A stretch of DNA of 64,000 nucleotides, from assembly GCF_000003815.2 (NCBI RefSeq), contig NC_049997.1, forward strand, positions 14,484,666-14,548,665, in the 5' to 3' direction. The notes beneath the pieces were generated by a model, which saw only the letters and a list, made by a program, of their open reading frames with translations, was not told the origin of the DNA and searched no databases. Within the stretch, counting starts at the first letter, position 1; each line of letters starts with the position of its first letter. Source of the DNA: Branchiostoma floridae. Lineage: Eukaryota; Chordata; Leptocardii; Amphioxiformes; Branchiostomatidae. Both the position numbers and the translations under genes were made by a program. This document shows positions 1-12,100 of the stretch, in pieces.

Positions 1-345
1 CATTTTTGCCAAAAAAATGACATTTTTGGCTCCTATACCCCCACTTTGCAACCAAATGACCTGAAATTTGGTATAGGAGTGCAATCTACATATGCGCACA
101 TGGATTCAATAACATTTTTGGCAAACAGTACAACTAAATGCTTCATTGTGGATTTTTTGGGCCATTGTTTGACCAAAAAACGTACGCTTTTGGCTCCTGT
201 TCCCTGGTCTTATAACCAAATGACCTACATTTTGGTAAATAGGTACACTAGATATTCATTCAAATGACCCATGTATAATTTCTGGCATAAACCACTTCAT
301 AATGATATATTTGGGGACTTTTTTGGTAATTTTCCACTCGCCAGA
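1..345. repeat. Interspersed repeat, copy 1 (partner at 45450-45940)
   Basis: This AT-rich sequence repeats phrases such as 'atgacctgaaatttgg' and 'acgtacgcttttggctcctg'. A clearly related copy lies at 45450-45940, sharing the same order of phrases ('aaatgac..catgtataattt', then 'tttggggacttttttg'). There is no convincing reading frame. It is a repeat family or an old shared upstream segment; which of the two cannot be told from sequence alone. Confidence 0.6.
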
Positions 346-489
346 GTCGTTGACCTCTCCCACCTGAAGACAGCATGTACACATGTCTATGTATACTAGT
401 AACTTGATCAAAGAGGCAACCAATCACGTAGCCTGAGTCAACATCCCGAATTCGAAGGGGATTGGCAGCCAATCGTGAGCCTGGTGTTA

Positions 490-1240
490 TCTGCATGAGT
501 CCATTCTGGCACGGAGGGGGTACATTTTTTCTAATTCATCTTTGGACTGTTGATTATATAATGTCTCTCAGTGGGAGTATTTTTGAACTGGACTATTTTG
601 CAATTTTACATGGGTTGTACTGGAAGAGTCCATTCTTGCATGGAGGGGGGCATTTTTTTTTAAATTCGTTTATGGACTTTGGTGATTTGATATGTCAAAG
701 TGTTTCAGTGTGGTTATTTTTTGACTGGTCTACTTTGCAATTTTACATAGGTTGTGCTGGACGAGTCCATCCTTACATGGGGGGATTTTTAAAATCCATT
801 TTTGGGACTTTGGTGATTACGTCCAAGTCCAATTTTAGCGGATCTATTTTTGGACTGCACCACATTACATAGGGGCATCGCAAGAAGAGTCCATTCTTCA
901 CGGAGGGGGATGTTTTCAAATTTAGTTTTAGACAGGTGATGATTCAATATTCCATTTTTAGCGGAAGTGTTTTTGGACTGGTCTATTTTACCTTTTCATG
1001 CCTTTTTTGCTTAGTTCAACTTTGGTCTGGGTTGCTTAAAAAGCCATGTTTTCAGTGGGAGTATTTCTGGACTGGTCTATTGTGCAAATTCACATGGGGT
1101 GCACTGGAAGAGTCCATTCTTGCACTGAGAATTTTGTAAGATTCATTTCTGGGCTAAAGTGTCATTAGTAGAAGTGACTTTTAAACAAAAGTGTTCCATT
1201 TTTGCACATGTGTGATTTTGGAATAGTCTATTGTTGCATG
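490..1240. repeat. Degenerate tandem repeat, ~130 bp unit
   Basis: The phrase 'gagtccattctt' followed by a G-run ('catggaggggg') recurs near 499, 628, 764, 887 and 1109, so the spacing is about 125-135 bp with one longer interval. Between occurrences the phrase 'agtgggagtatttttg' followed by 'actggtctatttt' also recurs. The open frames across it are by-products of the repeat and resemble no protein family. Confidence 0.65.
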
Positions 1241-1384
1241 GGGAGAGAGATGGCTGAAATATGCTGTATTTGCTCTCAAGCAAATGTCGGCCTTTCTAGT
1301 TATAATGGTGTGCGTCTCTGGTATCCATTGTGAAGCTGTGTGGCTGTTTCCATTTGGTACGATTGAGACGTTGATTTTTCTGTT

Positions 1385-1905
1385 GATGTGTACAGGGCTG
1401 TATTTTAAATTTGGAAGTGATAGGTATGTTAGCTTTTATTAAGGTTTTGGTATACGTCGATGTGCTACGGTGTTCTGTATGCGATATGAACACCGAGTGA
1501 TACACCACAGAAAACATCAAAATCAACATAAACCAATTACTAGTAGGTCAACATGTTGTAGAACTAGCTCGGTGGAATTATTCACGCGTTGTAACCCAAC
1601 GCTCCGGGATCAACTCCGTCCGTGGACGAAAATTTCTTGCGATTTTTGCTTTCTTTTCCCTTCGCCCACATCCTGCATTTTTCCAAAAATGTTGCCTTTC
1701 TAGTTTTCATTTGGTGTCCTGATTTCGCTATTAATGCGTACAGGACTGTGTTTTAAATTTGGCAGTGATAGGTATGTTAGCTTTTAAGTAAGTTTTTGGT
1801 ATAAGCTGATGTGATGTGTTCTGTATGCGATATAAACACCGAGTCATACACCACAGAAACCATCACTACCGACATAAACCATAATTAGGTCACAGGGTAT
1901 GTTAC
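1385..1905. repeat. Two-copy direct repeat, ~346 bp period
   Basis: The block 'gtgataggtatgttagcttt', followed by 'gttctgtatgcgatat' and 'accgagt..tacaccacaga', appears at about 1385-1560 and again at 1731-1905. The copies are diverged. No gene is seen. Confidence 0.6.
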
Positions 1906-1925
1906 CTACGGTCACTTTTTTTTTT

Positions 1926-1954
1926 GCATTTTGCGACTTGCAGTCGCAAAATGC
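1926..1954. other. Perfect 13-bp inverted repeat (hairpin)
   Basis: The arms GCATTTTGCGACT and AGTCGCAAAATGC flank a 3-base loop. It lies just after a T-run in intergenic DNA. No function is evident. Confidence 0.6.
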
Positions 1955-2072
1955 CTTCTATCCATAGTAGTCGCCGTTGTGATGGGGTGATGGAGTGATG
2001 TTGAGATGAACGGACCTGTTCAATCCATGCCAAACATTTCTATACCTGTTAAAACAGGCATTTCTTCAACAT

Positions 2073-2160
2073 GTTCGCACTGGCGCAGTGGTTAAAGTTC
2101 ACGCATTCTAAACCAATGCACCCGGTTCGAATCCGGGGAGATAGATTTTTTTTTCTTTTT
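2073..2160 (+). repeat. tRNA-derived Pol III unit (SINE-like or tRNA pseudogene)
   Basis: An A-box-like TGGCGCAGTGG and a B-box GGTTCGAATCC are correctly spaced. The T-arm CCCGG/CCGGG and a five-pair anticodon stem GCATT/AATGC with loop CTAAACC both fold. The bases before the A box do not pair with those after the T-arm, so there is no acceptor stem, and a long T-run follows at once. That suits a tRNA-derived SINE head or a tRNA pseudogene better than a working tRNA. From 2161 to about 3160 no gene is seen. Confidence 0.55.
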
Positions 2161-3164
2161 TACATGCATTAAAATACTAATTTTGACATCCATTTGGCCA
2201 CACCAATTTATTTCTTTGGTAACGGATTCGCCGCTTTGTTTTTTTGCCGAATAGAAATAAAAATTTAAAAAAAAAAATTAAAAATGCCCCGCAACAGAGC
2301 TCACTCAAAAACAGGCAGTGTAGTGAAATTTGCTGCAGTTCACGCAAATTTTAACAGGTGGCGTCTAGATCTAGATTCAGGCACATATGTGAATCTCTCC
2401 ATGCGCCAATATCAGGTTTAGTTACTCTGTTCTATTTATGTGACATTCTAATAACTAGAAAAAAACGTTCACACACGCAAACATTGGCAAAATGCCAGCT
2501 TTTTTAAAAGCACTTGTTTACTCAATGGTCACCACGTAACAAGGCCTGAATGCCACTCAAGGTTACGGGTTACATGATTGGAACTGTAACAGCAACTCTT
2601 CGCCCTAGGTCAGAAACATCATGATTGAAACCAGCCCACTCACAATGAGTGAGGACTAACTGACCCAATAGGCGAAGCAGGGGTTACGAGGGCTGCTCGG
2701 GAGATTCCCTACCCCTATTTTGGCCGGAATGGTTTGATCCGCTCGGGTGGATGTTCGCACATGTGGCGGGTTCTTTAACGTGCATAGGGTATTGCTCTCC
2801 CCACACACGGGACCTCCATTTCACGTCCTATCCGAGGGACGACTCATTTTTCACTTGAGTACTGTACATCCGAGGAATAGGCAGGGATTTGAACACCAAA
2901 CCGCCCAATTCAGGATTGCCAAAAGATTAGACCAATGGTTAAATCATTCCCTCACCTGAGATTAAAGTTCACAGATGTGACTACCTGCCACAGGTAAATG
3001 TAAGGGTGGAGTCAGTATAAACATAATATCTATGTATGTATCAGTATAAACATAATATCTATTAATGTATTTCAAAATTCTGGTTATACTCTGTAACATC
3101 TCTACAGGACATCAAAATCATCTTTATGATAGATCCTATAGAAAGTTTGAAATGTAATATTCAT

Positions 3165-4112
3165 GGTCCTGTGAACAGTGCCAGTTATTCCACCGTTGAC
3201 AGGACAAACTCCTGTCAACAGTGCCGATTTTTCTACTGTTGGCAGGATCGTCTTGTCAACAGTGCCGATTTTTCTACTGTTGACAGGATCGTCCCGTCAA
3301 CAGTGCAATGTTATCCTGTCAATAACCACAACCCTTAGGACTACGCTACTGAAATATCGTAAGTTGGGCGAACTGTCGTGATACTGCCACTACGCTACCG
3401 AAATATCGTAACTAGGGCGATCTGTCGTGATGCAGACAAGAAACACGCTAACTAAATATCGTAATTAGGAATAACTGTCGCGATATTGCCGCTAAATCGC
3501 CTAAATAGCCCTTTTGCATTTTAGACTTATCCCTTTAGAGTATTCGCTTTCTATAGCTGCTTGCCATTGTCGAGTTTTGTCACCACCAAGAATTTGTGAT
3601 AAATTAAACTATATAAACTTTAAACTGGACCTAACCGACAAGAAACAAATACATTAATGATTTCATTACCGAAATCAGCGCATATATACGATATTTTGTT
3701 AGCGTGTTTCTTTGCAGCATCACGACAGTTCGCCTAGTTTACGATATTTCGGTAGCGTAGTGGCAGTATCACGTCAGTTCGCCAAACTTACGATATTTCA
3801 GTAGCGTATACCTAAGCAGAATCACGACAGTTTGCCCGACTTACGATATTTCTGTAGAGTACAGTATACGTAGCAGCATCACGACAGTTTGTCCAGTTTT
3901 CGATACTTCAATAGCATGATCTTTGTAGCCATTCTTGGGGGGAGGGGGGGTGTATATTATAGGCAGGATCGTCTTGTCAATCCTGTCAACCCAAGTAGCA
4001 AACTTTGCACTGTTGGCAGGATTACCTTGTCTACTGTAGCAAACTTTGCACTGTTGACAGGACGATCCTGTCAACAGTTTGATTCTTTCCACTGTTGACA
4101 GGACGATCCTGC
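3165..4112. mobile_element. Foldback (MITE-like) element with complex inverted arms
   Basis: Both ends are built of repeats around the palindrome 'ttgacaggacgatcctgtcaa' variants (3190-3330 and 3960-4112). Inside these, 'ctaccgaaatatcgta' with 'ctgtcgtgat' in the left arm (3330-3490) returns inverted as 'cacgacagttcgcc' and 'tacgatatttcggtagcg' in the right arm (3690-3910). The whole block can fold back over most of its length. No transposase is encoded, so it is non-autonomous. Confidence 0.7.
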
Positions 4113-4137
4113 GAGGTCGCACAACGGTAGCCAAACC

Positions 4138-5432
4138 CTTTAAAACAAGTCACGTGCTTTGCTTCACACTTGACGAGAAAACACGGATCTGTTAAAACAC
4201 GTCACGTACGTTCTACAAAGAGATTGATCACGTCCTACTAATTAATAATTCGTTAACTAGGTTATTGATAAGAAGACGTCACGTATGCTGCACGCATGTG
4301 TGACGTTTCTGTAATACGTTGGACGTCACGTATTTTACGTCCCATGTAATGTGAATTTAGATAAAACGTCACGTATATAGCAATATATTTGTTTCAAAAA
4401 TATGGGAGCTATATATTACGTGACTTTGAACTAAACTCACGTCACATGGACCATAAAATACGTGACGTCCGACTATTACGAACACATCACAATTAAGGCT
4501 CGTTCTCATTTAAATGTCGAAAACGTGTAGCCTGACTTTACGACTTGATATTGAGCAAATTATGGACAGCATGACTGGTCCCTTTGTTTTTCCACAACTC
4601 TTGTAATGTTTTACAAAAGATGCACCACAACATTCATATTGGTTCATGGCTTTGAAGGTTATTATAGCCTCGGGTGGGATTTAAACCCCTAAAAATGGCT
4701 GTCGCCTGAGAAGATGTGAAGAATTCAAATAATAGCCAAAAATGGAACAATGGAACGGTTATATTATCCACGTACAAGACTAGAAATTGCCGTTTTTGTG
4801 ACGCTTTACAGTTTTTCTGGATTTCTAAAGAAACAAAAAAGGACAATTGATTGCCATTTGTATCCCACCCTGCTTACAAAATGTTGTACAGAAATGACTG
4901 TAACAAACGTTACCATTGTTTCATGGCTTCTAAGCATTCTGTCTGACCCGGTGCAAAAATGCTGCCCACTTTTTTAATGTCCCTAGGGACGTCAACTTAT
5001 GCCTAAATGATGTAGCCAATTATGCTAATACTTTGGAAGATAAAGGGTTAAGTTTACTGTTGTAACAAACGTTACCGGTAACGTTTGTTACCTGCCCTGT
5101 AATGCATTACCAATGGGACCGAAAATAATAAGTTGCCATTTTTTGGCTATGGTTAAAAGAGGAATTTTCCTAAACAACCAGGTAGTTTTCACTGAAGATA
5201 AAGCCGATTTATTTTTCGACCAAAAAAATGCCATTTTCGACATTTCAATGAGAACGAGTGTTAAGTGCGGCATATGTGGCGTCCTTCTATCAGTAACTTA
5301 GTTAACGATTGAGTAGGACGTGACGAGTCCACGTCCCACTCTGTACAAAGTACGTATACGTGACATCTTTAAACAGATCCGTGTATAATTCACGTCAGAT
5401 GTGACACAAAGTACGTGGCATCTTTTACAGAT
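4138..5432. mobile_element. Foldback element rich in ACGTCACGT motifs, with a nested inverted repeat
   Basis: The left arm (about 4138-4290; 'acggatctgttaaa', 'aggttattgataagaagacg') is the inverted counterpart of the right arm (about 5283-5432; 'atcagtaacttagttaacga', 'tttaaacagatccgtg'). A second inverted pair lies inside: 'ctcgttctcatttaaatgtc' near 4500 and its inverse near 5245. TACGTGACGT/ACGTCACGT words are dense in the outer arms. The short open frames in it match no family. From 5433 to 6015 nothing gene-like is seen. Confidence 0.65.
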
Positions 5433-6015
5433 TCATATTCCTGATAGATTTAGACATACCTTTGATTGTAAAACATATCTGTTCCCAAATTTTCGGTATC
5501 AAAAAGGAGAGGGAAGACGTCGCATTCACTTAGTGGTATATTATTCTTGTGTTGGTTGACTGAATGATTGTTGGTTGACATATTATTTATCTGTCAAATA
5601 TTCTTTGTTGCGACCGGTACTTACTCTAGTGGGTATATATGTACAATAAAGGTCTTTACTCATTAAAACATTTGAAAAAAGGTAATATACACTTTGAAAA
5701 TAATTGACCGTGAAAGTTGAACAATATTCACAATTTATATCGATAGATATCGAAGATAGTATGAGAGAAGACATGTGGACACATAATTATAATGCGAACA
5801 TGTTGTATCTATTAGAAATTATGGGAATAGTATGGCATATAGGTATAATCACGCCTTATTGCTATTCAAATGTGTTTGGCAAACGTGGAGATAATTAACA
5901 TCTTTCGGAGGCAAGTTCATCTGTGTTAGTGAAAGTCTAAGGAGGATTACATTTGTATATCTGAAAAGTGATACGGTCGAATAACCTTACTTTATTTCTG
6001 ATTATCTACATTAAG

Positions 6016-6159
6016 ACAGGGACGAATGTCAGCTGGTGGATCCCTACGCGCGGCGGGACTGCGGTTGGCCGGGCATTACTCAAGCTGAGTGTCAGGAGCG
6101 AGGATGCTGCTTTGTTCCCAGTTCAATACCAGGGGTAAACTGGTGCTTTTACCGCACAG
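6016..6159 (+). CDS. Gene A exon: trefoil (P-type) domain
   Basis: One 144-nt phase 1-1 exon, between acceptor TTAAG and donor GTGGGA, encodes a complete trefoil module. It reads [20 protein letters not shown], then [11 protein letters not shown], and ends V-N-W-C-F. The C-x8-10-R-x-D-C-G-x-P-G-I-T core, the GCC and the final W-C-F/Y are the family signature. Trefoil domains are secreted or extracellular modules that bind mucin glycans or associate with the cell surface. An alternative acceptor at CAG (6019) would break the phase pattern, so the 6016 start was chosen. The nearest downstream exon is the lectin domain at 7344, whose first codon joins in frame. Confidence 0.88.
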
Positions 6160-9100
6160 GTGGGACATTTAAGTAGTTCTAATGTAACAGTAGATGTCTG
6201 TCTAATTATATTCATATTTTCGAAGCTTCCCTGTAAACTATATTTCAGATCTGGCTATTTTTAGAGTCATCATAATCATCACTATATATATATTGCGTAC
6301 TTTGTTTCACATGTGGCGTAATCTAAAAGTGGGACGTTGACAAGTCACGTCCTCCTCAATTTTTAGTAATTGATTGTTATCTACGTTATTAATAGAAGGA
6401 CGTCACATATACCGCATATGGCAATATATCTGTTTCAAAAATACGGGAGCTATATACGTGACGTTTTACCTAAATTCACGTCACATGGGACTCAAAATAC
6501 GTGACTTCCGAACTGTTACAAACACGTCACAGGCTACGTGCAAGATACTTGACGTCTCTTTATCAATAACTTAGTTAATGATCTAGTGACTGTTGACTGG
6601 TGTCTTTGTAGAACGTACGTGACGTCTTTTAACAGATCTTGTTAATTCACGTCACGTGTTAAACAAAGTACGTGTATGGCATCATTTCCGTGTCAAAATT
6701 TCGTATTGAAAAAGGTTCCTTAAAGAAGCGAAAATAGACGTAAGTACGTCTACGCTGCTTTGAACAAAACGTCGCTTTGGTAGGCCTGAATGGGCCTTTT
6801 GAGCGATGCCCATACGTCCCCTTTACACAGATTTACAATTTCCGTGTCAAAATAACGTTTTGGAAATGGGTGCCTTAAACAAGCAAAAATACGTGTACGA
6901 TGTTGCAACAGGGTCGTCGATAGCGTGTTACGATTTCCTGCAAAATCGCATATCATATGCATAACAACATTGAACCAAATTTGTGTGTGCTGTAACGTTA
7001 CACGCTGTGTGTTTTACGGTACGTACACCCTTTCGAATGAGTCATCTATTTGTGGGTACACATTCATTAAATCTAGTTAATTCATTAATTCTGTCTGGAG
7101 TTGGTGATTCGCTACAAATCACCCGGACGGAGGCCTGGCGAACCTTCGTGTCGTATCAGCCATACGGTGATTTACATCATTCACCATACCCCGGAGAGGA
7201 GATAGGCGCCGCCAGGGGACTTAAAGCCTGTTGAGTCAGCATAACATGTTGTGCTGCCCCTACGGCTGATTAATCAGCCGTAGGCTGATTAAAAGGCTAT
7301 GGGACGAACGAACGAACGATTCATTAAATCTATTTTTCAACAGGTTGTCCAATATCAGACTACGTTCCTTTTAACGGAGTTTGCTACAAGAGCTTTGTGG
7401 AAGTGAAAACGCATGACGAGGCTAAATTGACGTGTGCGTTAGATGGGGGGATGTTAGCCATGCCGAAGGACAGTGCCACCAATACTTTTCTCGCTAATCT
7501 AGCAGAAGTAGTATGGGGTCGCTGGTTAGGGCTGGCTGACACAAACGGCGGTGGACAGTGGGCATTTGAGGACGGCCAACCCCTGACGTCATCTGACTTC
7601 TCCAACTGGCTCCCCGGTGAACCGACACCAGATAACGGTCAGGGCGGCTGCGTCGGATTTTGGGAGGATGGATCCTCATGGGATGAGAAAGACTGCAGCA
7701 AGCTCAGGGGATTCATTTGTCAGATAAATGAAAATATGTGTCTAGACAATTCTTTCTAAGATCCTTACTGATGATCTACGATATACGTATTTCCGGTTAA
7801 AACGATATCGTATTACGTATACGATATCGCAATTCAGATGATGAATTTTCATACGGTATCGTTCTGGCATGTACATTATATTCTTTTTCTTTTGTATATT
7901 TTATCACGAAACGAGGGTAATGACGTCTGCATGTACATGCCAGAACGATACCGTATAAAATCGTCATTATTTCCATATCGTATACCTACATGTAATTATG
8001 ATAATTTCAGGTACGTCTTCACGGGCACTTTAAGGCCTGTGACAATTTTGGTCGAACATGAAATTTGAACCACTGCGTGACCTCAGGTAACCCCGCCGGG
8101 CCGGAGCGTTTTTAGAACGGTCCAATGTCAGTACCTAATGTTACATTGCGAAAACAGGAACTTACGATGCACGGGCCACACTGAATACTTTTCTTGAGAC
8201 TTATTAATGTTGAATGTTAAAGATATTGATCTAGTATTTATCAAATATCGGCATAACTAGAAGCGGTTAACAAAAGGGCACCCCCTCGAGATCTGCAAGT
8301 GGTACAGTCCGAACATGTGTTCCGACCTCCCGGGGTGTGGAGTGGCGGGAAAACAGCGAGGCGCTCATACTTCAAGGAAACAGCAAAATAATGCTATAAA
8401 TCGGTATTTCTAGCCCAAAATGATTGTATGGCAGTTGACTGATGTCTTATAAGGCTAACTGCTTGCGAAATTTCGCATTGATACAACAGCAATTTAACAG
8501 ATACAGACATAAAACATTCATATTTTACCATCGGTTAATGTTACGTACAGTCAAACATGTCTTACTTGGGCGCAGTTCATGTATGGTAAGTAGTGTTTCG
8601 TCGGCCCCTGCCCACATCAGGGCACCAGTTTTATTACGAGTTTTGTGCAGATTTAGGTTCATTAAGCCTTAGACCTTCAGAAATCAAGCGGGCCTTCTTG
8701 CAATATCTTTGATTTCCGTGGCTGTATTGATATTTGTACGAAAAATACCAAAAAATTGTCAAAAAATTCTGTTTTTGCCCCAAAACGGAGCCTTACCGAT
8801 GTAAAGCGGCAAGATCCCCAGGCATATTAGATATCACAGAGATATAATCTATTACTCCAGAAAATATGACTCAGTTAGACAATCATTTCATAGTGGGCAC
8901 AGACCCATTTTAATAGCATCCCTATTTTTTACCAAAAAATGGTTTTTTAACCCCAAAATATTGAGGATCCACAATTTTCTTGTCATCATATTTTGAATAT
9001 GGGTGAATTACGTTAACTGGCCAAAAATTGTTGAAAACAGATGGTTACATCAAAAGTTATGGCCATATAACTGCTCGACTGAGAATCTACAGGTGTCACA

Positions 9101-12100
9101 GGCCTTAAACTGCCTGTGTTATAACAATATCTTAGCAAAGTGAATTTGCTGCGTACAATGGAGTATAGCGAGACGATGTCGTATACGTACAGCGATATCG
9201 TTTTAAGCGGAAAAGACGTACATCGTAGACCTATTTTCGCTATTTTAAGGTACGTTTTTAGATACGATATTTTGACACGGAAATGATGCCATAGTACGTG
9301 ACGACTTTTACAGATGTCACACGACATACCAAAAGACGTCGCATGCTCCTCAACGTGTGACATAAGGTACGTGACGTCATTTACAGATGTCACACGTCAC
9401 ACGGTCCTGTGTTTAATTCAAAGATACGTGACGTCTGTTACGTGCAACCTTAAACATGTCACACGTCTAGTCGGCACACATCAATGTATGTCTATGGCAT
9501 CATTTTCGCGTCAAAATGTCATATCTAAAAACGTACCCTAGAATATTCAAATACGTCTACGATGTACGCAATTTTCGTTTAAAACGATATTGTTTTATGT
9601 AAACATGAATTTACATGAATTTGAGTCCTATAATGGTAAACACTATAAATATAGGTGTTCCTCATTATGTACAAATCAAGTCCATATTTGCATCGATTGT
9701 ACTTCATTATGTTCATATCTGCAGGGTAGATATCATGGAAATCTATCGTCCCTATGTCCCGTTATGTTCCTTGGAAGATTTCGACCAAATTGCCCTTGCA
9801 GTTTCAGAGAAAGCTGCTAGGGGACCCAAACATTACTTTTTCCTAACATCACAAGCTATCTGTCACCAATAAAATCAAGACCATAGCATGTCCAGGTCAA
9901 AAGATACCAAAAAAAAATTCAAAATTCTGCTGCAGTACAAAGCTCACACACCAGGGGCCCCAAATAGACCCTGACCTTGGTGGTAAGTGGTGGTAAGTGT
10001 AACTATTAGAATTTATCATATTGGGACAGAAACGGTATATTGAAATATATATCTTGCTGCGCTTTAGGCAACGTCTGTAGTTTGGCGGACTGCTACATCG
10101 TGCATGTATTTGTCGTAACATACTGTGAATCTATATTGTACTCGGTTGCATGACTCTTTGAGGGAAGTTGATGTTACCTTGACTCGTATAGAGATTGCTC
10201 TAATTTTTATTTGCATGTAGTTGGACAATGCCCCGTACTGTCAGCCCCTACAAACGGTGCCGTGAGCGGTTCCAACTCCTACGGAGACGTGGTTACCTTC
10301 ACCTGCAACACAGGATACAACCTGGTCGGTTCCTCTACACTTACCTGCCTGTCGAGCCTGGCCTGGAGTGGAAGTCCACCAACATGTGCAAGTACGATGT
10401 TCAGAAACAAAACAAAAAAGATTACAAAATATACATTTAGGCATCCATGAGACATCTACAGATGAACATAAAATATTCTATAGATATGATAAGTGGGTGG
10501 GTGTGTATGTGGGTGGGTGTGACGTTGAACCGAAATGACAGTTCTAGATACGTGTTTCCAAAATCATATCCAGTTGCTTGTCAATGAGTAATTGTTATTT
10601 AGCGTATGTTATAACCTGTAAAAACGTTCGAAGGCTGTTAGACCAAGCGTTGCCTGAGCGCCATCTTTTACAATTGTATAGTACGCTTTATAGTGTTTTG
10701 TTGGAAGAACGGGTTTTATATGCTGTATAAACAGCATAGAGATTGTGCTACTTTCATTTGCATGTAGTTGGACAATGCCCCGTACTGACAGCCCCTACAA
10801 ACGGTGCCGTGATCGGTTCCAACTCCTACGGAGACGTGGTTACCTTCACCTGCAACACAGGATACAACCTGGTCGGTTCTTCTACACTTACCTGCCTGTC
10901 GAGCCTGGCCTGGAGTGGAAATCCACCAACATGTGCAAGTACGATGTTCAGAAACGAAAAAAAAAAGATTACTACTACTACTACTACTACTACAATAGAG
11001 ATTGCTCTAATTTTTATTTGCATGTAGTTGGACAATGCCCCGTACTGTCAGCCCCTACAAACGGTGCCGTGAGCGGTTCCAACTCCTACGGAGACGTGGT
11101 TACCTTCACCTGCAACACAGGATACAACCTGGTCGGTTCCTCTACACTTACCTGCCTGTCGAGCCTGGCCTGGAGTGGAAGTCCACCAACATGTGCAAGT
11201 ACGATGTTCAGAAACAAAACAAAAAAGATTACAAAATATACATTTAGGCATCCATGAGACATCTACAGATGAACATAAAATATTCTATAGATATGATAAG
11301 AGAACATGTGTGTGTGTGTGTGGGGGGGCTATATGTTCTGTNNNNNNNNNNNNNNNNNNNNNNNNNNNNNNNNNNNNNNNNNNNNNNNNNNNNNNNNNNN
11401 NNNNNNNNNNNNNNNNNNNNNNNNNNNNNNNNNNNNNNNNNNNNNNNNNNNNNNNNNNNNNNNNNNNNNNNNNNNNNNNNNNNNNNNNNNNNNNNNNNNN
11501 NNNNNNNNNNNNNNNNNNNNNNNNNNNNNNNNNNNNNNNNNNNNNNNNNNNNNNNNNNNNNNNNNNNNNNNNNNNNNNNNNNNNNNNNNNNNNNNNNNNN
11601 NNNNNNNNNNNNNNNNNNNNNNNNNNNNNNNNNNNNNNNNNNNNNNNNNNNNNNNNNNNNNNNNNNNNNNNNNNNNNNNNNNNNNNNNNNNNNNNNNNNN
11701 NNNNNNNNNNNNNNNNNNNNNNNNNNNNNNNNNNNNNNNNNNNNNNNNNNNNNNNNNNNNNNNNNNNNNNNNNNNNNNNNNNNNNNNNNNNNNNNNNNNN
11801 NNNNNNNNNNNNNNNNNNNNNNNNNNNNNNNNNNNNNNNNNNNNNNNNNNNNNNNNNNNNNNNNNNNNNNNNNNNNNNNNNNNNNNNNNNNNNNTCAAAC
11901 AAAAAATGCCATAACCGTAACTTATCGTGCTTTAATGATGGTATTTCCCTCTTTATTTCCCTCCCTCATTTCGGCCCCATGTTCAATATATGACTTTGAA
12001 CATGGGGCCGAAATGACATTTCTAAACATGCAATTACTATTTGTACTAGTTGTACAGTGCTCACTGCTGACAGCCCCTGACAACGGTGGAATGAATGGGG

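Noticed and set aside
2747-2959. 70-residue frame (M-D-V-R-T-C-G-G-F-F-N-V...)
   Set aside because: No domain; the surrounding text looks like non-coding dispersed repeat, though I cannot confirm the family.
4634-5301. Short frames on both strands inside the foldback element
   Set aside because: They overlap inverted-repeat DNA and each other and resemble no protein.
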